The position numbers and the translations under genes were made by a program. A DNA stretch of 6,342 nt, taken from positions 25,887 to 32,228 of the forward strand of contig DCFV01000106.1 of assembly GCA_002314435.1 (NCBI GenBank). The letters run 5' to 3'. Each line of letters starts with the position of its first letter. Position 1 is the first letter of the stretch. The notes beneath the pieces were generated by a model that saw only the letters and a program-made list of their open reading frames with translations, did no database searches and had not been told where the DNA came from. This DNA comes from Acidobacteriaceae bacterium UBA1795 (lineage in GTDB: Bacteria > Acidobacteriota > Terriglobia > Terriglobales > Acidobacteriaceae). Below are positions 1 to 5,874 of the stretch, piece after piece.

Positions 1-19
1 GTTATCGGGTTAGTCTGAT

Positions 20-265
20 GGCCGAAGTTGGGGGTGTTGTCCGTCTTCCAGGTTGCGGGTGTGGGCGGCCGGTAACCCGGGCGAGGAGTGGGATTATTCC
101 GTGTTGTAGTAGATTCAGCACCGTTCCGCCAGTACCTGTACCGCCGTCAGTGAGTAGAAGCTCTTTCTATCTTCAGGAACTCATCGCGAAGCTTCGAGTT
201 GAAGTTTTCGTAGTATCCGTTCTCCCATGGAAAGCCGGGTTCGATGTACAGCGTTCTGGCAACCG
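20..265 (-). pseudogene. Decayed 3' fragment of an IS3-family transposase (OrfB/integrase core)
   Basis: Read on the minus strand, about 262 to 147 gives VARTLYIEPGFPWENGYYEN and continues FNSKLRDEFLKIE before a TGA at 149-147. This closely matches the C-terminal part of IS3-family DDE transposases, which read TLYIEPGSPWENGY.ESFNGKLRDE and include the last catalytic glutamate (the E of YENFN here). A frame change near 165-160 restores the next family block, FYSLTAVQVLAERC, then a TGA, IYYNTE and another stop. A further frame change gives PGYRPPTPATW, matching the usual GYRPPAPEA tail. The relic therefore carries at least two frameshifts and several nonsense codons and cannot make a transposase. 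The N-terminal part, including the first two catalytic aspartates and OrfA, is absent: similarity stops near 265, shortly before the next gene. I found no terminal inverted repeat or target duplication. The family call is confident; the exact IS group is not. Confidence 0.85.
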
Positions 266-311
266 GGCCACCTGTCAACCTTGGCGGTTGTATGGATGAA
301 GGGTCCGGTTG

Positions 312-318
312 TAAGGTG
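312..318 (+). promoter_or_regulatory. Ribosome binding site deciding the start of the small subunit gene
   Basis: TAAGGTGG-type purine-rich sequence lies about 8 bases before the ATG at 326. The in-frame upstream ATGs at 227 and 296 lack a comparable site, and starting there would put extra residues in front of the Tat signal. I saw no convincing -35/-10 pair between the transposase relic and this site, so the operon promoter is not located. Confidence 0.6.
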
Positions 319-325
319 GCTGATC

Positions 326-871
326 ATGAAGACGACCAGCGAATGCGGTCCTGTAACCCGACGGCAGTTTTTGGCGGCCGGTGTAGTGGGTGGTGCTGTC
401 CTCGCCGCTGGCTGCAAACCAGGCCGTCAGTCTGTTTGGGAATTCTTTACTCCCGAAGAAGCGCGAACGCTTTCGACGATCTGTGATCAGATCATCCCCG
501 CCGATGACTACCCAAGCGCTTCGCAGGCCGGTGTCGTGACCTATATTGATCGCCAACTGGCGCGTTTCTACCGCGCCCATCGCGATGCCTACCGGATTGG
601 GCTCCAGAATGTGCAGGAATTGAGCCAGCGGCATTTTGCGCAGGTTCTGGAAGCTCTGACGGCGGAGAAACAGTTGCAGGCAGTCCTCTTGATGGAAACG
701 GAACAGGCTGAGTTCTTCGAGATGGTGCGCAAGCACACCTTCGAGGGCTTCTACGGTTCGCCGCGCCACGGCGGTAACCGGGACGCGGCAAGTTGGCAGA
801 TGCTGGGATTATCTGAACCGCCACTGTTGGGCCGGGCTCAGTATGACTTGAGGGAGCGCGGCGGCCAATGA
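326..871 (+). CDS. Gluconate 2-dehydrogenase subunit 3-like protein (Tat-exported small subunit of a GMC dehydrogenase)
   Basis: A 181-residue protein of the gluconate 2-dehydrogenase subunit 3 family (small or gamma subunit of membrane FAD dehydrogenases). The N-terminus has a twin-arginine motif, TRRQFL (R12, R13), a short hydrophobic stretch and AAGC with a possible lipidation cysteine at 30, so it is probably a Tat-exported lipoprotein; the lipobox is acceptable but not ideal (A at -3). The mature part begins with FFTPEEARTLSTICDQIIP, a typical opening of the family, and residues 141-161 carry the family's conserved GFYG.PRHGGNRD..SW.MLG block. In known homologues this subunit is needed for folding and Tat co-export of the catalytic flavoprotein, which has no signal of its own. 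The next gene is exactly such a flavoprotein and overlaps by ATGA. Start 326 is chosen for its ribosome site and because it places the Tat motif near the N-terminus. The family call is strong; the lipoprotein call is inference. Confidence 0.9.
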   Translation: MKTTSECGPVTRRQFLAAGVVGGAVLAAGCKPGRQSVWEFFTPEEARTLSTICDQIIPADDYPSASQAGVVTYIDRQLARFYRAHRDAYRIGLQNVQELSQRHFAQVLEALTAEKQLQAVLLMETEQAEFFEMVRKHTFEGFYGSPRHGGNRDAASWQMLGLSEPPLLGRAQYDLRERGGQ

Positions 872-2520
872 AACGTGTCAATGCAGTCGTCATTGGAGCA
901 GGCGCGGCGGGCGGCATTGTGGCCAAGGAACTCGCCTGTGCCGGGTTGAGCGTTGTTCTGCTGGAAAGGGGCAAGTGGTATACCGCCGCCGACTGCCGCA
1001 AGGATGATCTGCGCAACCAGCGGACTACGGTACTGGGCAACGCATTTGGTCCCGAGGAAGAAGGAAATCCACGCGTTTGGCTCGACGCCGATGGACACCC
1101 GCATACGGCACTACCCAATGAAGGCTCCTACCAGAACAATGCTGCTTGCGTAGGTGGTGGAACCCTCAGCTATGGCGCGCAGGCCTGGCGTTACCTGCCG
1201 CAGGACTTCCGCATGCGCTCGACCTACGGCGCTCCTTCGGGAAGCTCTTTGGAAGACTGGCCCATCACCTATGACGATCTGGAGCCGTTTTATGAAAAGG
1301 CTGAATGGGAGATTGGCGTTTCCGGTGACTACTCGGGGACACCATTTCATGGGCCACGCAAGCGCGACTTGCCGATGCCGCCATTACCGCCTGGCAAAGA
1401 GTTCAGCATCTTGGAACCGGCGGCAAAACGCCTGGGGCTGCATCCGTTTCATATTCCCATGGCGCGGAACAGCATTTCTTACAACGGACGCGGCCCATGC
1501 ATGAGGTGCCGCTGGTGCGTCGGATTTGCCTGCGAGGTAGACGCCAAAAACGGCTCACAGAACACAGTGATACCGGTGGCGCTCGCTACCGGAAACTGTG
1601 AGCTGCGCACAGAATGCATGGTGAAAGAGATTCTCTCTGACGAACACGGCCGGGCGCGGGGCGTGGCCTATTTCGATGAAAAAGGAAGACTGCAAGAACA
1701 GCTCGCGGATGTCGTTGTAGTCTCTGGTTGCGCTATCGAGTCGGCGCGTCTTCTGCTCAATTCGCGGAGCCGGCTCTTTCCTGACGGTTTGGGGAACCGC
1801 TATGACCTGGTAGGCCGCCATCTGCAAGGGCATCATTACACCGGCGCTGTCGGTTTCTTCGACTTCGAGACTTACGACGACTTGGGGCCGGGCGCCACCA
1901 TCGCCGTCTCCGACTACAACCATGGAACACCCGGACTCTGCGGCGGGGGCATGTTGGCCAACGAGTTCATCCGCCTGCCTATTCATATGGTGGACAGGAT
2001 GCCCCCTGGGACTCCGCGCTGGGGGCTGGGGCACAAGCAGGCGATGCGGCAATGGCACAAACGCTCGATTGTGATCATGGGACCGACCCAGCAGATTCCC
2101 ACTGCTGAGGGTCGGGTGACGGTCGATCCTGGCGTGAAAGATAAATGGGGACTTCCCGTGGCACGCTTCGAGGGCAACGTGCATCCTCATACCTTCGAGA
2201 TCGGCGATAAACAAGCCAGCAGAGCAGAGGCCTGGTTGAAAGAAGCGGGTGCGATTCATACCTCGCGGATGTCCTCCAGGCCGGAGCAGGTCTCAGCCGG
2301 CCAGCATCAGGCTGGCACCTGCCGCATGGGCAGCGATCCTCACACCTCCGTCGTCAACCGCTTTTGTCAGGTACATGACGTGGACAATCTCTTCGTCATC
2401 GATTCCAGCGTGCATGTAACAAATGGCGGATTCAATCCCGTCCTCACCATCATGGCCATCGCTTTCTATGCATCCGATGCCCTGGTACGTACATGGAGAG
2501 GAACGGGATTGCGGTCATGA
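868..2520 (+). CDS. GMC-family FAD dehydrogenase, catalytic subunit, with four-cysteine cluster
   Basis: A 550-residue flavoprotein of the glucose-methanol-choline oxidoreductase family. The N-terminal Rossmann motif is GAGAAG (G10, G12, G15), with an acidic residue ending the second strand (E33 in LLERG) that should hold the FAD ribose. CVGGGTLSYGAQ starts at residue 94 and corresponds to the FAD-contacting GMC signature. The C-terminal domain has HQAGTCRMG with likely catalytic H480, VIDSSV, and GGFNPVLTIMA with N523 as the second active-site residue. Residues 211-222 hold C-x2-C-x2-C-x4-C, in the region where related sugar dehydrogenases carry an Fe-S cluster or conserved cysteines. There is no signal peptide, so export should depend on the Tat signal of the preceding subunit, whose stop overlaps this start (ATGA); AGGGAG at 851-856 can serve as ribosome site. 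By analogy it oxidises a sugar, sugar acid or polyol in the periplasm. Gluconate, glucose, fructose and glucosides (3-dehydrogenation) are all possible; substrate not determinable. Confidence 0.93.
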   Translation: MKRVNAVVIGAGAAGGIVAKELACAGLSVVLLERGKWYTAADCRKDDLRNQRTTVLGNAFGPEEEGNPRVWLDADGHPHTALPNEGSYQNNAACVGGGTLSYGAQAWRYLPQDFRMRSTYGAPSGSSLEDWPITYDDLEPFYEKAEWEIGVSGDYSGTPFHGPRKRDLPMPPLPPGKEFSILEPAAKRLGLHPFHIPMARNSISYNGRGPCMRCRWCVGFACEVDAKNGSQNTVIPVALATGNCELRTECMVKEILSDEHGRARGVAYFDEKGRLQEQLADVVVVSGCAIESARLLLNSRSRLFPDGLGNRYDLVGRHLQGHHYTGAVGFFDFETYDDLGPGATIAVSDYNHGTPGLCGGGMLANEFIRLPIHMVDRMPPGTPRWGLGHKQAMRQWHKRSIVIMGPTQQIPTAEGRVTVDPGVKDKWGLPVARFEGNVHPHTFEIGDKQASRAEAWLKEAGAIHTSRMSSRPEQVSAGQHQAGTCRMGSDPHTSVVNRFCQVHDVDNLFVIDSSVHVTNGGFNPVLTIMAIAFYASDALVRTWRGTGLRS

Positions 2521-3602
2521 CCAGTATCTGGAGGAAGATTGCAGCAGCGACTGGCGCAGTCGTGGTGATGGCAGTGACCTGCGTCTACAGCGCGTCCTGG
2601 TATTACACCACGCAGCGCGGTGCGGGCTGTGCGAGTTGTCATGAGATGGCGGTCGTGGTCGGCGTGGCGCACAACTCCGCGCACAGGACCATGGGCTGCG
2701 AAGTCTGCCACGAAGCCAGCCTTGCGACCAAACTCCGCCATATTCGAGTACATCTCAGTGGCCGGTTGCCCGAGGTGATCCGTCTACGCGATGTGGATGT
2801 GCTCACCATGACGAGCAGTTGCCAGAAGTGTCACCAGCATGAGTACTCCGCATGGCACGCGGGGCCTCACAGCGCCACCTACAGGCAGATCTTTGCGGAT
2901 CCCGTTCACAATTCCAAGCGCCGCTTGATGGAAGACTGCCTGCGCTGCCACGGAATGCACTTCAACGGCTCGGTTCAAAGCCTGGTGCAGCCGCAGAACA
3001 CAATCGGGCCGTGGCAAATCACGCGGGCTGATTTTGCCGATCAACCGACGATGCCCTGCCAGACCTGCCATCAATTGCACCGTAAAGGCGAGCCGCAAAC
3101 CAAGCCGGAGAAGCGCATCTCTGTGGCAGAAGACGTGGCCAGAGAATCCCTGGCCTATTTCGACCGGCGCGAGGGGATGCACTTTGCTGTGGTGAAACTG
3201 GCCCTTCCGGTGCTTAAGGATGGTGCTCGCACGGTCGTTACAAGCCCCGATCCGCGGCAGGCGTTGTGCTATCAATGCCATGCGCCCCGATCGCCGGAAG
3301 CGGGAAGCGATGCTGCTGCGCAAAGCCTGGGACCGCAAATTGGATCGGGTGACGACCGCACCCCGATGGGAGTCCACGAAGGCATCAGTTGCCTGGCCTG
3401 CCATATGGGGCACAACGAAAACACGCGGGTCAGCTGTAAGGATTGCCATCCTAAGATGTCCAATTGCGGCATCGATGTGGAGAAAATGGATACGACTTTT
3501 GCAAATGGATCAAGCCCACACAATATCCATTGGGTGAAGTGCACGGATTGCCATCAGCACGGGATTCCGAAGACAAAAGTGAAACCCAGTACGGGAGAAT
3601 AG
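2517..3602 (+). CDS. Membrane-anchored nonahaem cytochrome c, NapC/NrfH-like N-terminus
   Basis: A 361-residue multihaem cytochrome c. An N-terminal hydrophobic helix (about residues 8-30, uncleaved anchor or signal) is followed by nine CxxCH haem sites whose first cysteines are residues 38, 61, 102, 141, 181, 251, 292, 307 and 342. The first site, GCASCHEM, resembles the NapC/NirT/NrfH family, where the following methionine can ligate the haem. Residues 186-250 contain no haem site, which may split the protein into a five-haem and a four-haem part. The protein should be periplasmic, with haem added by the cytochrome c maturation system. The start at 2517 overlaps the dehydrogenase stop as ATGA; an in-frame ATG at 2493 would add eight residues but lacks a good ribosome site. 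The context implies it takes electrons from the flavoprotein and delivers them to quinone or to other periplasmic cytochromes. Function beyond electron transfer is inference. Confidence 0.88.
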   Translation: MTSIWRKIAAATGAVVVMAVTCVYSASWYYTTQRGAGCASCHEMAVVVGVAHNSAHRTMGCEVCHEASLATKLRHIRVHLSGRLPEVIRLRDVDVLTMTSSCQKCHQHEYSAWHAGPHSATYRQIFADPVHNSKRRLMEDCLRCHGMHFNGSVQSLVQPQNTIGPWQITRADFADQPTMPCQTCHQLHRKGEPQTKPEKRISVAEDVARESLAYFDRREGMHFAVVKLALPVLKDGARTVVTSPDPRQALCYQCHAPRSPEAGSDAAAQSLGPQIGSGDDRTPMGVHEGISCLACHMGHNENTRVSCKDCHPKMSNCGIDVEKMDTTFANGSSPHNIHWVKCTDCHQHGIPKTKVKPSTGE

Positions 3603-3741
3603 ATCTGATGATCGCTTCTCCGTTGCGACAGAGCAGCCTGACCTTTGAGAGCCTCTCCGGGAACGTACATCCGAATATAAATGAGTCACATGCCGTGTTG
3701 GTGCATTGACGCGCAGGTGGATGCGTCTTAGGCTCATACCT
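3603..3741 (+). promoter_or_regulatory. Gap between operons with a possible -10 box for the DUF177-rpmF-plsX operon
   Basis: This 139-base gap separates the dehydrogenase operon from the housekeeping operon and holds no convincing gene. TATAAA at 3676-3681 lies in the only AT-rich patch and would start a transcript near 3688, about 55 bases before the DUF177 start. No -35 match sits at the right distance, so the promoter is tentative. I found no hairpin with a T-run to end the upstream operon. TTAGG at 3728-3732 is the likely ribosome site for the ATG at 3742. Confidence 0.25.
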
Positions 3742-4299
3742 ATGGAATTCACGGTAAACGAGCTCGAGAAGGAGCCGATCGAATTCGATCTGGAATTGGC
3801 GGCTGGGGCGGTCGATTTTGGCGGGGAAGCGGAACAGGACGGGCCGCTGAAGACGTCGGGCCGGGCCGAGGTGATCCACGAGCACCGGGGGCCGAAGGAG
3901 ATTGTGGCCGATATCCGGCTGAGGGGTCGGTTTGCAGGCGAGTTTGAGGTGCCCTGCGCGCGGTGCGTGGAGGCGGTAAAACTGCCGCTTGAGGGCGAAT
4001 TTGACCTGATCTTCCGACCGGTGGGGGTGGACGGGGGCACGTCGGAGCGGGCCATCTCAGCGCAGGAAACCGAAATCGGTTATTATCAAGAAGACAGTCT
4101 ATTGCTTGAGGATGTGCTGCGCGAGCAGGTACTTTTGTCTCTGCCGGCCAGGACGCTGTGCAAGCCTGACTGCAAAGGGCTTTGCCCGCGCTGCGGCAAG
4201 AACCGCAACCTTGAGGCGTGCTCCTGCGAGGAGGGTCCTGCGGACCCCCGCTGGGAGGCGTTATCTGGGCTCCGCGGCAAGGTAAAGTCCGAAGGATAA
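3742..4299 (+). CDS. YceD/DUF177 family protein
   Basis: A 185-residue protein of the DUF177 (YceD) family. The N-terminus (MEFTVNELEKEPIEFDLEL) and the central C-A-R-C (C72, C75) followed by a strand-rich stretch match the family, as does an acidic ED-containing segment before LLLEDVLREQVLLSLPARTLC. The C-terminal part has a cysteine-rich tail, C140, C144, C148, C151, C160 and C162, with CKGLCPRCGKN as the typical family signature, probably binding zinc. The ATG at 3742 is preferred over the TTG at 3706 and ATG at 3721 because homologues begin with M-x-F/I and TTAGG lies about nine bases upstream. Genes of this family usually sit directly before rpmF, as here, and E. coli YceD and a plant relative have been linked to 23S rRNA accumulation, so a role in large-subunit assembly is plausible. 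The biochemical activity is unknown. Confidence 0.88.
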   Translation: MEFTVNELEKEPIEFDLELAAGAVDFGGEAEQDGPLKTSGRAEVIHEHRGPKEIVADIRLRGRFAGEFEVPCARCVEAVKLPLEGEFDLIFRPVGVDGGTSERAISAQETEIGYYQEDSLLLEDVLREQVLLSLPARTLCKPDCKGLCPRCGKNRNLEACSCEEGPADPRWEALSGLRGKVKSEG

Positions 4300-4319
4300 A
4301 GACCCCCGAGAAATTGAGG

Positions 4320-4393
4320 GTGTCCCGACCGCGCCGGAGGGCAGTGAGGACCTTGTATGGTCTGAAGCCGGGCCGGACGTCGGGCGGAGACAC
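4320..4393 (+). promoter_or_regulatory. Possible structured RNA element in the DUF177-rpmF gap
   Basis: The 109 bases between DUF177 and rpmF can fold. GTGTC (4320-4324) pairs with GACAC (4389-4393), CCGAC (4325-4329) pairs with GTCGG (4379-4383), leaving GCGGA (4384-4388) bulged. Inside, GGACC (4348-4352) can pair with GGTCT (4359-4363) around a six-base loop. The outer stem ends two bases before the rpmF ribosome site. The pairings were found by eye; no energy or covariation test was possible. Confidence 0.3.
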
Positions 4394-4394
4394 G

Positions 4395-4400
4395 AAAGGA
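4395..4400 (+). promoter_or_regulatory. Ribosome binding site of rpmF
   Basis: AAAGGA lies eight bases before the rpmF ATG and immediately after the potential stem at 4320-4393, so folding of that stem could affect access to it. Confidence 0.6.
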
Positions 4401-4408
4401 ATTGCATC

Positions 4409-4597
4409 ATGCCTAATCCGAAAAGGCGCCACTCGACGCGGCGCACTGCACTTCGCCGCTCTCACGACTTTCTGACCGCTTCGGGCGTCTCGGAATGCCC
4501 GAACTGCCACGAGAAGAAGCTGCCCCATCACGCCTGCGCCAAGTGCGGCGAGTACAAGGGCCGCGCCGTGCTGGATACCAAGGAAACAGCCAAGTAG
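4409..4597 (+). CDS. rpmF: Large ribosomal subunit protein bL32
   Basis: A 62-residue protein, the normal size for bL32. It starts with MPNPKRRHSTRRTALRRSHD, a variant of the nearly universal opening in which MAVPKRRTSKSR-like sequence leads into a basic, rRNA-contacting extension. The second half is a zinc ribbon with C30-x2-C33 and C43-x2-C46 (ECPNCHEKKLPHHACAKCG), so this is the zinc-binding form rather than the cysteine-free paralogue that some bacteria make under zinc shortage. It is followed by the usual GEYKGR. The gene has its own good ribosome site and lies between DUF177 and plsX, the conserved order in many bacteria. It assembles into the 50S subunit near the peptidyl transferase region. 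Confidence 0.96.
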   Translation: MPNPKRRHSTRRTALRRSHDFLTASGVSECPNCHEKKLPHHACAKCGEYKGRAVLDTKETAK

Positions 4598-4609
4598 TCT
4601 GACTGAGCC

Positions 4610-5662
4610 ATGCTCATCGACATTGCGCTGGACGCTGTAGGTTCCGATAAAGCACCCGAGCCGGAGATCCGGGGGGCGATTCTCGCCTGCCGGGCCCTGC
4701 CCGTGCGGGTCCACTTGGTGGGCCCTGAGGCGGAGCTGCGCGATCTGCTGGATGAGCACCTGGAAAACGAGGACCTGCCGATCGTCATCCACAACGCTAC
4801 AGAGCGGATTGGGATGGACGAAAAGGCGGCACACGCGGTGCGCACCAAGAAGGACAGCTCCATGCGCGTGGGGCTGAAACTGGTGCGTGAGCGCAAGGTT
4901 GCGGGCTTTGTGACGGCGGGCAACACGGGCGCCGCGATGGCCACGGCCAAGATGGTGCTGGGCGCGTTGCCGGGTGTGGATCGTCCGGCGCTGGCGACGC
5001 CAATGCCTACCTCGAAGGGCAACCCGTGCGTGCTGCTGGACGTGGGCGCGAACGTGGACTGCAAGGCGCAAAACCTGGAACAGTTTGCCGTGATGGGCGA
5101 GATGTATGCCCGCAGCGTGCTGAAGATTGCCAAGCCGCGCGTGGGGCTGCTCTCGATTGGCGAAGAAGAGACCAAGGGCAACGACCTGACGCGCGAGGCG
5201 TTTCCGTTGCTGAAGGCACTGCCGATCCACTTCATCGGGAACGTCGAGGGGCGCGATATCTTCAACGGCCATGCGGACGTGATTGTCTGCGACGGCTTCG
5301 TGGGGAACGTTGCGCTGAAGACGAGCGAAGGCATCGGGCGGTTTGTGCGCGATGTGTTGCGTGAGGCGCTGACGCGCACGGTGACGGCGCAGGTCGGTGC
5401 GCTGCTGTCGCGGCGGGCATTCAACGAGTTTCGTCGGCGGCTGGACTACACCGAATATGGCGGCGCACCGCTGCTGGGGGTGCGCGGGGTGTGCATCATC
5501 GGCCACGGCTCGTCGAACGACCACGCCATCTTCAACGGCGTCCGCGTTGCCTATGAGTTTGCACGTGCGGGCACGAACGAGAAGATAGAGCGCGAGTTTG
5601 CCAATCGTCCGGCGCACAAGCCGGAAGGCGACGGCACGAAGCCGGACACTACGGTCCACTAA
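4610..5662 (+). CDS. plsX: Phosphate acyltransferase PlsX
   Basis: A 350-residue PlsX, which converts acyl-ACP and phosphate to acyl-phosphate, the acyl donor for PlsY in the first step of phosphatidic acid synthesis; it is a peripheral membrane enzyme. Visible family blocks are IALDAVGSDKAPE at the N-terminus (more often DAMGGDxAP), GFVTAGNTGA with G104-A108, LLDVGANVDC, GLLSIGEEETKGND (G184-D192), FIGNVEGRDIFNG, DVIVCDGFVGNVALK and, near the end, YGGAPLLGVRGVCIIGHG. Length is normal and no key block is missing. It starts 12 bases after the rpmF stop. No strong ribosome site precedes the ATG (only a weak TGAG), so translation is probably coupled to rpmF. The last 30 residues are charged and variable, as is common in the family. 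The call is secure. Confidence 0.97.
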   Translation: MLIDIALDAVGSDKAPEPEIRGAILACRALPVRVHLVGPEAELRDLLDEHLENEDLPIVIHNATERIGMDEKAAHAVRTKKDSSMRVGLKLVRERKVAGFVTAGNTGAAMATAKMVLGALPGVDRPALATPMPTSKGNPCVLLDVGANVDCKAQNLEQFAVMGEMYARSVLKIAKPRVGLLSIGEEETKGNDLTREAFPLLKALPIHFIGNVEGRDIFNGHADVIVCDGFVGNVALKTSEGIGRFVRDVLREALTRTVTAQVGALLSRRAFNEFRRRLDYTEYGGAPLLGVRGVCIIGHGSSNDHAIFNGVRVAYEFARAGTNEKIEREFANRPAHKPEGDGTKPDTTVH

Positions 5663-5665
5663 ACG

Positions 5666-5860
5666 ATGACCGAAGACGCGGGAAAGAAGAATCTGAATGC
5701 ATTGAAGACGTGGGCGGGCCAACTGGCCTGCCCGGTCTGCTTTGGAACGCTGCGTGTGGAGCCGGCCTCGGCGACCTGCGCGGAGTGCGGGCGTGTGTAC
5801 CCGGTGGCAGACGGAATTCCGGTGCTGATTGCGGAGCGGGCGGAGAAAAGGCCGGCCTAA
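5666..5860 (+). CDS. Trm112 family zinc-ribbon protein
   Basis: A 64-residue protein of the Trm112/YcaR family. It has two cysteine pairs, C22-P-V-C25 and C38-A-E-C41, followed by GRVYPVADGIPVLI, the hallmark ending of these small zinc ribbons. In eukaryotes and archaea Trm112 activates methyltransferases for tRNA, rRNA and release factors. Bacterial members are mostly uncharacterised, though some are found next to lipid A genes. Here the gene begins three bases after the plsX stop with no clear ribosome site, so it is very likely co-transcribed and translationally coupled. Its stop codon lies in the stem of the hairpin shared with the converging operon. The first 18 residues ahead of the ribbon look unstructured. 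Family assignment is strong; partner and role are unknown. Confidence 0.9.
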   Translation: MTEDAGKKNLNALKTWAGQLACPVCFGTLRVEPASATCAECGRVYPVADGIPVLIAERAEKRPA

Positions 5861-5874
5861 GTTCTTAGTGCCGG
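5852..5874 (-). terminator. Shared hairpin between converging operons; probable terminator for the minus-strand operon
   Basis: CCGGC (5852-5856) plus CTAA (5857-5860) pairs with TTAG (5865-5868) plus GCCGG (5870-5874), with T5869 bulged and a GTTC loop. On the minus strand the stem is followed by CCTTTTCT (from 5851 downwards), a short U-rich tail that suits intrinsic termination. On the plus strand no T-run follows, so termination of the plsX operon there is less certain. Both converging stop codons lie in the stem. Confidence 0.5.

Noticed and set aside
227..325. Longer N-terminus for the small subunit starting at ATG 227 or 296
   Set aside because: It overlaps the transposase relic, adds an unrelated stretch before the Tat motif and lacks a ribosome site; the ATG at 326 has one.
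1555..2259. Minus-strand open frame of 234 codons opposite the GMC gene
   Set aside because: No recognisable motif and fully antisense to a clear GMC oxidoreductase gene.
2784..3449. Minus-strand open frame of 221 codons opposite the cytochrome gene
   Set aside because: Translation has no coherent domain, while the plus strand has nine in-frame CxxCH motifs.
3645..3660. GAGAGCCTCTC inverted repeat as a terminator for the cytochrome operon
   Set aside because: The arms leave a one-base loop, which cannot form a hairpin, and no T-run follows.
3706..3734. TTGACG (3706-3711) and TAGGCT (3729-3734) as a 17-base-spaced promoter for DUF177
   Set aside because: The -10 match is only three of six, and it would start the transcript at the ATG itself and overlap the likely ribosome site.
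4528..5424. Minus-strand open frame of 298 codons opposite plsX
   Set aside because: Low-complexity S/T/R/P-rich translation, entirely antisense to plsX, no ribosome site or family similarity.
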